A stretch of DNA of 64,000 bases, taken from the NCBI RefSeq assembly GCF_964204865.1, contig NC_135254.1, positions 9,305,001 through 9,369,000 of the forward strand. The letters run 5' to 3'. Both the position numbers and the translations under genes were made by a program. This stretch comes from Styela clava. Its lineage: Eukaryota > Chordata > Ascidiacea > Stolidobranchia > Styelidae. The notes beneath the pieces were generated by a model. It was not told where the DNA came from, did not search any database, and saw only the letters and a program-made list of their open reading frames with translations. Position 1 is the first letter of the stretch; each line of letters opens with the position of its first letter. Below are positions 37,501-48,003 of this stretch, piece after piece.

Positions 37501-40500
37501 GGGTGGAGATCAAAAAGGTAGTTTAACCTCGAATCGGAGTTTAACTTTGGATCGGCGGTTTAAGTCCGGATCAAAAAGGTGGTTTAACTTTCTGTGACGT
37601 AAATCTCGACTTAAAATCGGCGATTTTTCAAACCTGCTCTGGAGGTGGTTTAACTCGGTTTGTCGAGTGCATTTGGATTGCGGCGCTTGTCGTGTTGGAT
37701 GTTATCGCTTACCGTACAATCTATATTGTATTCTGGGGCGGCGAAAGAAGTAGCAGGGAGCTCTGTACAAGCGTCACGACGAATAAATAATTGTATACCT
37801 GTACCACGAGGCTGCGATATGTAGCATTTGCGGTGGTACCTGTGCTGTACCTAGTACCTACCGTACTACGCCCGAACAAAATTATTTACAACGTGGAATT
37901 GGGCTATACTATAATAAATCTAGTAAGGTAAATACATACCCAGCGTATTGATACATTTCTGTATTTGCGTTTTTTAATTTTCCTAGCAGTTTTTGTGAAG
38001 ATTTATTTTAGCTTAGATTGTAGACTACAGTTATACCAGTAGCCTATTGCTATATGGGTTCTTGTCATAAACAGACATAGGGCCCAGTATTTTAGTATAG
38101 TTTCGTTGATAAGCAGTTGCGCAGTGGTACCGTCGAACAGATACTCCTAGTCCTAATACAGTAATATAAACTTCAAAATGTTTTAACAAAAATGATATAT
38201 TTTCAGATATTTAGATCTACCAGTGCCCAAAAGATTCCTTTTAAATATATTTTGTGTATGAGCAGAACTGAGATTTACCTACGATATCCATGTATCACTA
38301 CTGCACTGTGCCCCGGTGTATGTATCTTGTCATCGGCTAATTCACAAGTCTGCAAGTTCCCGAAGTAGATAGCAGAAGGTTGACTGGATATTTTGATGTA
38401 CACCAATGTAAAATCATATTGCATGTTATTGGTATGCTGTTTGCACAGATGTACGATATTTATGGTATTAATGATTCTGACTCTTGCTCTTATAAAATGA
38501 AACTAGAATATTGTAGTACCGTGACCATGAATTTCACCAAATGCTAGATTGCAGGAATGAGTATATTGATAACTATATATTGCCAATAACTTATCATGAA
38601 TGCAATGGTTCATGCTATCATAACATTTCTTTAATGTAACATTGTTTTCTGATTTTTCATTCATTTCTACAGCTGTTTCAAATCAAGTAAACTGTCTGAG
38701 TGCCATGATGATGATCAATTTCATTAGCTCTATTGGAAGAGCAAATTTGTGAGTTTGACACTATTTAAATGTCATATTATTTGTATGTAAACTGTCCTAA
38801 ATTCATGTTCGTATCAGCCTCTTTAGTATCAGATGTGACAAACTTTTCAAAATCATTCCCATTAGTCATTTCTTGTTACATGCAGGCAAAACTAGTGTCA
38901 CATGATTTTAGAGTAGAGCAAAGTTGTTCGACATGCAATCACAATCGAAGACAAAAGAGCCTTCATTTAATATCTCAAAACTAAAAATACTCTACTGTTT
39001 TACTTTTCCAAATTCATATAATTAAATATACATTGGATTTTATGTAATTCAAAAATATAATTTCAGAATACAAAAAAATCTGTACAAATTCGAATACAAA
39101 TTATTCGGTTTTAGTCATTGCCTAGGTCGAATTTGCTTCTTTAATATCTAGCGCACTTCATCAATATACTATCTTTAACCCTGTATTTTCATTTATACTG
39201 TTCAGGTCATGAAGACAAACAACTGTTATGGATAGGATTATAGTAAAAGTGTTGTCAAGTCAAGGTTGCAGCAGTGCTTTATTTTACGACTTCGTGTCCA
39301 ACAAATATGTGGAACCCGCCTTTGTGTCCAACAAATATGTGGAACCCGGTTAACTTAAGCTTAACAAACAAATAATTCTTGCATGCTAAAACATTTGAAG
39401 CAAACGTAGTTATGTCGATTTTTCGTCACTTGGCGAGTCTTTCGCAGAAGAAATAAATAAAACTTTTAAATAGCAACGAAAGCAACAACTATGATTGCAC
39501 CTGTGTCTGTGTGCATCTGTCTCAAAGCTGTAGAGCCAGGATAAAATTCAGCACCTCTTCCGAATTGATTCTATACTTTTTCCATTTCTTGAATGTCAGT
39601 ACATTTTAGCAGTCATTTGAACAAATGAATATTAGTTATTTTTGCAATACAAATTTTCAAAATAATATAATGTTAAATATGTAGAAGCCTGTGGCCCAGA
39701 ACTTGCCAGGGATAGGTTTTCAGCTGAAGTGTGTTCATTTCGTCTGTTTTCACTCTAAGTAGGATGTGGGTTCTATAATTGAAGTCTGTTTGTTGTTACG
39801 CTGAGGTTTAGGGAGAAAATATTAGATTCAATTGGTGTTGTAGACCAGGGTCGTCCAACTCGTGGCCCTCGGGCCATATGTAGAAGCATTTCTAGGTGTT
39901 TGCAAAAATAGCCTGTCAAGACAGACCATAACTCGTCTTGTTGAAGAGCTTGGGAATTCTATTGCGAGAATTTTAATCGCAAAAGCGGGATATTTTTTAT
40001 TGTATTCCTTGGCGCTTGAGGAAGCGCTGACATTAAGTTTACTGCTCAGTTGGTGACTTGCTATCTTTTTGCGGGTAGTTAATGATGATATAAAATGACC
40101 GTGGAGACCGCAGCCATTGCCCCTGTTAAGGGTTTGACTAGAGGCATTGATTTTTCGACAGCTGTGATAAAAATGATTAAGCGTCTTGTCTTTGGCTAAA
40201 CTTTCGGGAATAACCACTGATGGTGACCCGTCAATGGTTGGAAAACATAAGTTTTATTGTTCTAATAATTGTGAAAAATTGATGTGAGGGTATTTTTTTA
40301 TTATTAACCTGTAGTAGTGTAGCAAAACTAGTTCATAACTACCATGTCAATTGGCCCGCGCAATTATTAATGAATTACATGTGGCCCGACCCTGTTGTAG
40401 TTGTAGACTGTACCAGTAGTGGGAAGAATTCTATTCATGATAAAGTGTTATTATTTTGATATTTCCTGTAATGCGCGTCAGCTCTTCGTAGTTCTACCGC

Positions 40501-40802
40501 CCAGCTTGTTTTGCTTCGGCAAATTCAACGAAATACATCAAAAACCGACTTTGCAAAGACAGCAAATTACAACAAAATTGGGTTCGCGTTGTCATCGCCA
40601 TGGGAATACGGGGTCAAAGAGCAACATGCCACGACGTTTTAATGAAATGCCTCGTGGCGTCGGACTTAAACCAGGATTAGTTAAGTAACCGCTAAACTAG
40701 GTTTTTGATCTCCGGTTAACTATCGAAGTTAAACCGAGTTTAACTAACCCGAGATTAGTCTTAATCCAAGTTTAAGTTAAGTGAAGTTTTTGATCTCCAC
40801 CC
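37501..40802. mobile_element. Harbinger-like non-autonomous element, 3.3 kb, TTA target duplication
   Basis: A perfect 16-bp terminal inverted repeat, GGGTGGAGATCAAAAA, at both ends, flanked by TTA at 37498-37500 and 40803-40805. This fits PIF/Harbinger (3-bp TWA duplication). Near each end there are further copies of ATCAAAAAGGTGGTTTAAC-like motifs in matching orientation. No transposase frame is seen. A hAT-like MITE (39846-40394) is nested in it. The interior from about 37680 to 39800 is otherwise unrecognised. Confidence 0.78.
39846..40394. mobile_element. hAT-like MITE, 549 bp, nested in the Harbinger-like element
   Basis: The ends are CAGGGTCGTCCAACTCGTGG and GGCCCGACCCTG. The flanks are TTGTAGAC (39838-39845) and TTGTAGTT (40395-40402), 6 of 8 matching. 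Short open frames on both strands are not supported as genes. Confidence 0.72.
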
Positions 40803-40919
40803 TTAATCCTCCCTTCGCTAAGTTTTGTTTGTGGGGAATGGTGATTATTCGCTATTTGATTAAGGTTGCATTGTAGGCCAATAATATAGTAATACTAGTT
40901 TAGTGAGTGTTGTACCAAA

Positions 40920-42509
40920 ATGAGTGAAGATGATGATGATGACGATGATGAATATGTGGAGCAAATAAACACCGTAAATATAAGATTCAATAACAGCCGT
41001 TGGCTCGAACGAGAACAAATAAAAGAATTGATATATAAACAAATTGGTCAGGGAACCATAAAAAGTATGTATATTCTAGACAACAGAGTATGGAGAGTGA
41101 AATTCAACAATGAAGAATCCTTCCAAAAATCTTTAAATGAGGGAATGAAATATAAACACAACGAAGTGGAATATAAAGCGGAAATTGAACAAGTATTTTC
41201 CAATGTTACAAATGTGACAATAAGTAAAATGCCGGACGAAATATCGAATAAAAAAGTTTCAAAATTGCTCTCCAATTTTGGTGAGGTTAAAACTATAAAA
41301 AGAATGGCGGATGATGATGGAGTGGAAAATGGGGTACTAAGATGTCAGATAATCTTACAAAATGAAATACCTCCAAAAATCAGGCTACCGGCCAAATACA
41401 CAGGAGACGAAATATTCATTTTTTATCCAACAAGGCCAAGAAACATCAAAAAATTTGAACATTGGTGTTATATTTGCCATTCAGTAGAGCATGACGTGGA
41501 ACACTGTCCAAGGAGAAGGAAATGTAGATATTGCAATGGTGAGGGTAAACCACATTTAGAAAAGGACTGTTTGAAAAAAAAGAAAGACATGTCGAATGAT
41601 GCAAATATGGAAGTTACAAATGAAACAACACAACCAGAAAACCAAAATGAGAATTCAATGCGATCTGCTGCAACAAAAGAAATAAACCCCCGAGAAAAAA
41701 ATAGCGAAGTACTAAAAGAGATTGAGGAAGAATACAGAAGGCAAAAATTAGTAAATTCGAATACATCAAAGCAAAACACCCTAGAACAGAAAAAAGAAAT
41801 ATTATTCATTGGAGACTCACAAGTAAAAAGAATGAAATCAAAAGTGAATACCAATAAAGTCAAAACTATTCATGTGGAGGGAGGTAGGTTTTCAAATTTG
41901 GAAAAATTTCTCAAAAAGCATGAGGAAAAGTATAATGATTTGGTGATTTACGCTGGTACAAACGATGTTTATAAAGGACCCTATGATGATTTGGAAAAAC
42001 ATGTGAGATGTGTGATCAAAAGAGCGAAAGAAATTTCGAAAAATGTCTATTTATGTGGTATAGTGCCGAAGAATGGATTTAACAAAGCAAGAGATGGAAG
42101 TGATAGAATAAATAACGTTATAAAAGAACAATCAAAGGCTGCAAATGTGATATACATAACTCCACCTGAATGTATATCAGAAGATAGAATTATTGACAAT
42201 TATTTTGAAAGTGACTTGATTCATCTGAAGGGGGAGGGTATTGCCATAACAGTTCAACAGATTAATAGTGTGATTAATATATGTGATACAAGAACAGAAG
42301 TAAATCTCAAGAGACATCATGAGAAAAGCCCCACCCAAACAACCAAGCAGAAGAAAAAAGAACAACAAAATGATGAATCCCCACAACCTGAACAAATAAA
42401 TCAAGAAGAACCTCATGATACCACACAACCCATTCTAATTATACAGGACAATAACGAAATAGACGAACCAAAAGAGTGGTACAACAGTAATATGGAACAA
42501 TCAGAATAG
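40920..42509 (+). CDS. LINE ORF1 with RRM-like region, two CCHC knuckles and SGNH hydrolase domain
   Basis: A 529-aa RNA-binding ORF1 protein. The start is acidic (run of Asp at 4-10). Residues 97-150 look RRM-like (VTISKMP at 99-105). Zinc knuckles are at 183-196 (CX2CX4HX4C) and 202-217 (CX2CX6HX4C). A linker of charged residues leads to an SGNH/GDSL esterase-like domain at 292-453 with GDS (Ser300), GTND (346-349) and the catalytic pair D432/H435 in SDLIHL. The C-terminus is Gln/Pro-rich. Esterase domains are known from ORF1 of CR1-like LINEs. The role is unclear, perhaps membrane or lipid related. Identification is by motif, not by search. Confidence 0.85.
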   Translation: MSEDDDDDDDEYVEQINTVNIRFNNSRWLEREQIKELIYKQIGQGTIKSMYILDNRVWRVKFNNEESFQKSLNEGMKYKHNEVEYKAEIEQVFSNVTNVTISKMPDEISNKKVSKLLSNFGEVKTIKRMADDDGVENGVLRCQIILQNEIPPKIRLPAKYTGDEIFIFYPTRPRNIKKFEHWCYICHSVEHDVEHCPRRRKCRYCNGEGKPHLEKDCLKKKKDMSNDANMEVTNETTQPENQNENSMRSAATKEINPREKNSEVLKEIEEEYRRQKLVNSNTSKQNTLEQKKEILFIGDSQVKRMKSKVNTNKVKTIHVEGGRFSNLEKFLKKHEEKYNDLVIYAGTNDVYKGPYDDLEKHVRCVIKRAKEISKNVYLCGIVPKNGFNKARDGSDRINNVIKEQSKAANVIYITPPECISEDRIIDNYFESDLIHLKGEGIAITVQQINSVINICDTRTEVNLKRHHEKSPTQTTKQKKKEQQNDESPQPEQINQEEPHDTTQPILIIQDNNEIDEPKEWYNSNMEQSE

Positions 42510-42605
42510 TTTGTACTTTTGAAAAAATTTCTTTTTGTTTAGAAGGTTCATTCTGGAACGATGCCAAATTTGGGTTAGGGATGTATTGTTTAGTGGAGAC
42601 CAATT

Positions 42606-44786
42606 ATGAATTTAGCCAGCTACACTACTCTTTTAACTTATAATGTAAATGGAATGAGGAATTTCGAGAAACGCAAATCCATTTTTGATTACATTAGGAA
42701 TATTGGATCAAACATAACATTCATTCAAGAAACACATTGCGGAAGTGAAGACGATGCAAAAAAATGGACAAAAGAATGGGGAGGTAATGCAATTTGGACA
42801 ACTTTTTCTAATTTTTCTAGTGGGGTAGGGATACTGCTATCAAATAAAATAGAAGCAACTTTTGATGACGTACAATTAGATGAATTTGGTAGATATATAT
42901 TGGTTAGGTGGAAGTCTTTCGATGAACATTTTACCTTGCTAAATATATATGCCCCAAATAGATGTAGGGAAAGAAGTGAATTATTTTTGGCAGTGCAAAA
43001 TAAAATAGAAAGCTGTATAACCCAAAATCCCAATTCACCATACCAAATTTATGTTGGAGGTGACTTCAACTGTGTTTTAAACAAAGAAGATAAATATCCT
43101 AGTATAAGATACAAAGTAGATAATAGCATTAAAAAACTTTATGAGTTTATTACAACCTTTGATTTGATAGATATTTGGAGAAACAGTAATAAAACTAAAA
43201 AGCAATACACATGGTGGCAAAAAAGCAAAAATATACAAAACATTGTTTCAAAGAGTCGATTAGATAGATGGTACATTTCGAAATGCCAAATTGCGAATGT
43301 TAGTAAAATTGAGATTACGGAAGCTGTCATGTCGGATCATCATCCGGTATATCTAAAAATTGCTTCAATGAATTGTTTAAAACATGGACCCGGGTATTGG
43401 AAATACAATTCTCAGTTGAATGATTATGAGTATTTTTGCCTAAGAATAAAAGCAATATTGAAAAAATGGCATTTTGATATAAAAAACATTGATGAAACAG
43501 AAAGAGGTTCTTTCTGGGATAATTGTAAAAAGAAAATCAAAAATTGGGCCATTCATTGTTCTAAATTGAAAAAAGATGAGGAAAACAAAAAAACAACTTT
43601 ATTACTAAATCAATATAGGGAATGCTTCCAAGAAATGGAAAGATATGCGGAGGATGAGGAAACTAAAATCAAATTACAAGATGCTGAAACTGAATTAAAA
43701 CAGCATATAAAACAAAAAACAAGAGGGTCAATAATTCGGTCTAGGATTAAACGGACAGAGGAGGGAGAGAGGTCCTCAAAATATTTTTTGAATTTGGAAA
43801 AAATAAGAGCTAAAGCTAAAATGATCAAATCAATAAGAAAATGTGACGGTCTTCTTGTCCATGAGCATGGGGAAATTCAGAATGAGATTGTTAAATTTTA
43901 TCGCAATCTATATCACAAGGATACTGAATTAGATGTTAGTGTACAAGAAAGATTAATTGGGAATTATCATAAACTTATAACAGATGACCAAAAAAATAGT
44001 TTAGAAAATGAAATAACGGGTGATGAACTTGAATATGCCATGACAGAACTCAAATTAAATAAAGCTCCTGGTTTAGACGGATTAACAAAAGAATTTTATT
44101 CTAAATTTTGGCACAAATTAAAACCCATATTAATGTTGCTATATAAAAGTTATCACCAGCTGAGAGAAATGCCCCGAGATACAATAACGGGAGTCATAAC
44201 ATTAATATATAAAAGTGGAGAAAAGGAGGACATAAAGAATTGGAGGCCTATAACATTGCTAAATTTTGATTACAAATTAATAGCTAAAATTATTGCGAAC
44301 AGAATTAAAACTGTATTACCAGACCTAATTGACATCAATCAAACTGCGTTCGTTCCTGGACGATCAATTCATCAAAATCTTCTTTCGATTAGGGACGATA
44401 TATTTTGGGCAAATAAAGAAAATTTACCATTACTTATTTTTTCGATAGATCAAAAAAAAGCATATGATATGGTAGATAGGGATATACTTGTTAAATTATT
44501 AAAAAAATCTGGATTTGGAAAATACCTTATTAATTGGATAATTACTTTATATAAAAACACGTCTTCTAGAATAAATGTAAATGGATATTTATCAGAAAAA
44601 ATTTTTATGTCAAGGGGGGTAAGGCAGGGATGTCCACTTTCTCCATTGTTATATTTATTTATTTCAGAATTAATATCAACCAATATAAGATGCAATAGAG
44701 ACATTATCGGATTCAAGAATTGCACGAATCAAAGAGATGTATATAATGGGTTTGCAGACGACATAACACTCAACACTCATGCTTGA
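42606..44786 (+). CDS. LINE ORF2, N-terminal part: AP endonuclease and reverse transcriptase, frameshifted
   Basis: 726 aa. The endonuclease has the N14 and E42 motifs (TYNVNG, QETH), GGDFN at 151-155 and SDHHP at 243-247, so the catalytic set looks complete. RT motifs: APGLDGL, NWRPITLLN, FVPGRS, SIDQKKAYD, GVRQGCPLSPLL and FADD at 716-719. The frame ends in TGA eight codons after FADD. The remaining thumb and C-terminal part lie in the +1 frame. The ATG lies 96 nt after the ORF1 stop. Confidence 0.9.
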   Translation: MNLASYTTLLTYNVNGMRNFEKRKSIFDYIRNIGSNITFIQETHCGSEDDAKKWTKEWGGNAIWTTFSNFSSGVGILLSNKIEATFDDVQLDEFGRYILVRWKSFDEHFTLLNIYAPNRCRERSELFLAVQNKIESCITQNPNSPYQIYVGGDFNCVLNKEDKYPSIRYKVDNSIKKLYEFITTFDLIDIWRNSNKTKKQYTWWQKSKNIQNIVSKSRLDRWYISKCQIANVSKIEITEAVMSDHHPVYLKIASMNCLKHGPGYWKYNSQLNDYEYFCLRIKAILKKWHFDIKNIDETERGSFWDNCKKKIKNWAIHCSKLKKDEENKKTTLLLNQYRECFQEMERYAEDEETKIKLQDAETELKQHIKQKTRGSIIRSRIKRTEEGERSSKYFLNLEKIRAKAKMIKSIRKCDGLLVHEHGEIQNEIVKFYRNLYHKDTELDVSVQERLIGNYHKLITDDQKNSLENEITGDELEYAMTELKLNKAPGLDGLTKEFYSKFWHKLKPILMLLYKSYHQLREMPRDTITGVITLIYKSGEKEDIKNWRPITLLNFDYKLIAKIIANRIKTVLPDLIDINQTAFVPGRSIHQNLLSIRDDIFWANKENLPLLIFSIDQKKAYDMVDRDILVKLLKKSGFGKYLINWIITLYKNTSSRINVNGYLSEKIFMSRGVRQGCPLSPLLYLFISELISTNIRCNRDIIGFKNCTNQRDVYNGFADDITLNTHA

Positions 44787-46440
44787 GTCAATGGCGTCTG
44801 TAGATTCAGTATTAAAATTAATGGAGTTGTTGGAAAGTGGTACAGGTCAAAAAATTAATAGGGATAAATGTACGATATTATTATGTGGATCCTCTCGAAG
44901 CTGGCAAATAAATAATACCTATAAGGATATTGCTTTAAAAAGGGAAGAGATAAAATTATTAGGAATATATATAGGAAACTCCCAAAAGTCTAGAGACAAA
45001 AACTGGTCTAATATTCTTGCAAATGTTCAAAAAATTGTAAACCTATGGAAGGGACGAAATCTAACCATTGTAGGAAGAGTTGTTGTCGCAAAATCTTTGA
45101 TGCTGTCTAAATTATGGTATATGGCTAGTTTTGAGTTTATGCCGGAAAAATATATTCAAAAAATCGAAACGATAATCTGGAAATTTATTTGGAATGATAA
45201 AGCACAAATGATTAATAGAAATATCAGCAGTAGCGAATTTTTCGAAGGAGGGGTGAAAATGATGAACATTAGGAATCAAATTAAAGCTTTACAGGTAAAA
45301 TGGGTGTTAAAATTGCTTGAAGGTTGTAATAATCCATGGTCTCAGAGAGCAAAGTATTTTGTAAATAACTATTTTGATGTATTATCGAAAGGTAACTTAG
45401 AATGCTTGTATTTGAACTTTAAATTGGAAACCAATATACATATACCGAAATTTTATACTAGTATAATCAACTCATTCAAACAAATTGGCTTAAAATGGAA
45501 TCAACCACAAAATATAGCAGAAATATCACAGGAAATAATTTGGCACAATCCTCTAATATTAGATAGAAATAATATTGAAATAACTGCTAAATCAAATTGG
45601 GTTCAGGCAAAAATAATTACTGTTAGTGATATCTTTGGCAAAACAATATATGATATTTCCAAAAGAGTGTACCCCCAGCTAGAAAACTCTGCAATAAGTA
45701 CTTTAAGAAAAAATTGCTTGATAAATAAGTGCAAAAATGAATTACGGCAAATATGGGAAGCACTTCCAATAGAATGGAGAGAGATTTTATCAAGGAATAG
45801 GGAATTTGGTCAAACAAGAATATTAATTGATAGGTACAATGGGTCGAAAGACTTGACCACTAATCAAATTTATAGGATTTTACAAAGTAAGAAAAATGAT
45901 ACATTTTTGAAAAACCATAAGGAATACATCTTCAATAAATTTCACCTAACTAAGGAAATTAATTGGAATAAAATATGGAAAATAAATATTGGAAACAAGT
46001 ATAAAGAGTTATGCTGGAAGTTAATTCATAATGGGTTGCCCACTGGAGACAAAATAAAACACTGGTTCATTGATGAACCAGGAAAGTGTGTCTTATGCGA
46101 AAATAATGTTGAAGAAACTGTGTGTCATTTAATTTTAGAATGTGACTGGTCTATTGATTTTTGGCAATGGTGTTGCATAGATATTAATCAAAATACTATT
46201 ATAGCAAATGATTCGGAATGCAAATCAAAATTAATCACAATATTATGCGGGAAATCAACAATTTGGGAATATCGAAATTCAGTAAAATATGATGAAATAG
46301 ATAAAATGAAAAGTAGTATGCGTTCAATTTTCAAGTGTAAACTGGTAGGGATTTTAAATTTACTAAAAGAAAGCGAAAGAAATGAATTATTGTTATATGA
46401 GCACATGGATGATCTTTTACATAGGTCAATCATGATGTAA
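44779..46440 (+). pseudogene. LINE ORF2, C-terminal part in shifted frame
   Basis: Continues ORF2 after a shift near 44768-44779, in the +1 frame. It carries the region after the RT palm (GQKINRDKC, LLGIYIGN), the helical part IVGRVVVAKSLMLSK and a C-terminal Cys/His motif (KCVLCENN, ETVCHLILEC) typical of L1/Tx1 ORF2. The two frames overlap by eight bases, ATGCTTGA. I take this as a one-base indel that inactivates the copy. A recoding site is possible but unsupported. Confidence 0.85.
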
Positions 46441-46970
46441 GTTTATATGCAACACCATACTCTGTGAAAATCATTGAAAGTATGTTATCTGTACATCATT
46501 TTCATAAGAGGAAGATGTATCGACTATGAAACATAGATGGCGAATGGGAAAAACCCAATATGAAAGCGTGGATTTTTCCATATTCTCTGTCTAATTTTTG
46601 TATTCTTGTATTTTTCATGCTAACTAAAAAATTAAAATAAAAACTGATTACCTGTAAATTAAAATTATATTCAACTAACTGCTGAGTGGATTACATGTGG
46701 ATTAACTCAACTTTTTTGGACATATATTATATTGGATTATATTAAATTAATGACATCATGGTAATGGTATGAATTTTGTCTTTATTTTGATTTTTACTAT
46801 TCATATGTATTGGGGGGAATGGGATTAAATTAAAAAATGATAAACAAAAACATGGAAACAAAAAAATATCTATTTATATATTTATAATAAAATGATTTGA
46901 TACCAAAATGTTAATACGAAAATTCCGTTTGGCATTGGAATTTATTTGGCACAAAAAAAAAAAAAAAAAA

Positions 46971-47676
46971 TCTCTGCGCGGTACCGTACCGGTAGTGAGT
47001 ATATGGTGTTTACCGGTAGTGACTCTGATCGCTTGTGTTACTACATTTGTGAGTTAGACGTGTCCATATATTTGAGCATTGCTCTCTTGTTTCTTTTGCC
47101 TTGATTTACTATGATTGTGTTTACAATGTTTCTTGCACGACGAAAATAAATTATCGAAATCTGGACGTTGAACGCATTTTACAAGTCACGTAACTTTTGT
47201 ACTGTTTACATGCAATTGTTCTGCTATGATGTTCTTGATCTACATTCTGCGTCTTCAATATTAAATTCATATTGTTGAATGGATTTCCCAACTTTTGGTA
47301 ATTTATTGTATTGCATTGACAAAAATATTTGTCTAGCCCGTTTCAACTTGGTTTGATATATCGGCAAACACGCAATATCGGTCGAGCTCTACCTGTCACC
47401 TTATCACATTGTATTCCACACGGTATCTTTGTATCAGATTGAATTGGTCCTTATTAGCATAAATATTTTAGAAGTACACCCAAAAGTTCAATACATTCGC
47501 TCATTTTCTGTGTTTGTATTGCTGGCACAAGCCTTTTTTACGAGGTTTAGGATTTTTTGTTAGTGTGTGCTGGTTAGCAGGCCCATATGATATTTATCAT
47601 GTTTTAAAATTTTTAAAGGTTTTGATCACTCGGCAGAATTCTGTTTTCAAAATAAACTATCGAAATGTGGAAAGTT
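46971..47676. other. Unassigned stretch 3' of the Tx1-type LINE
   Basis: Starts with GC-rich GGTACCGTACCGGTAG. Nothing recognised. Confidence 0.5.
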
Positions 47677-48003
47677 ATCTTGGTAGAGATGTTTTTTGAA
47701 AATCGCCAAAATTCATTTCCAAATGCTTAGCTGTCAAATCTGTCTTACTCTAGATTACATAGGACAAACTCGACTGATATGCTGGAATCGAAAATCATTT
47801 AGCTTCTGTATCACTTAATGGTAAAATTAACCTTCAATTGCCGTTCTTACTAATTTATTAACGTCTTCTTTGTACTTTTCCAAGTATCCAAATATCTGTT
47901 GCCTATTCAATATTCATTGACCTAAAAAAAGCGTTTGACGCAGTGGACCACAAAGTATTTCTGCACAAATTATCAAATTACGGCATACGAGGTATTTCAC
48001 TGC

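Larger units (their letters stand above)
40806..46970 (+). mobile_element. Tx1/L1-type LINE, about 6 kb, nearly complete
   Basis: Non-LTR retrotransposon with two ORFs, a 3' UTR (46441-46951) and a terminal A-run of 18 near 46953-46970. The 5' limit is not certain; it lies between the Harbinger-like element end at 40802 and ORF1 at 40920. ORF2 has an AP endonuclease and RT of the Tx1/L1 type and one frameshift. The general lack of stop codons suggests fairly recent activity. I found no clear target-site duplication. Confidence 0.88.

Noticed and set aside
41468..41863. Antisense open frames across LINE ORF1 and ORF2
   Set aside because: Complement of Lys/Asn/Glu-rich coding sequence gives Phe/Leu/Ser-rich frames; no independent support.
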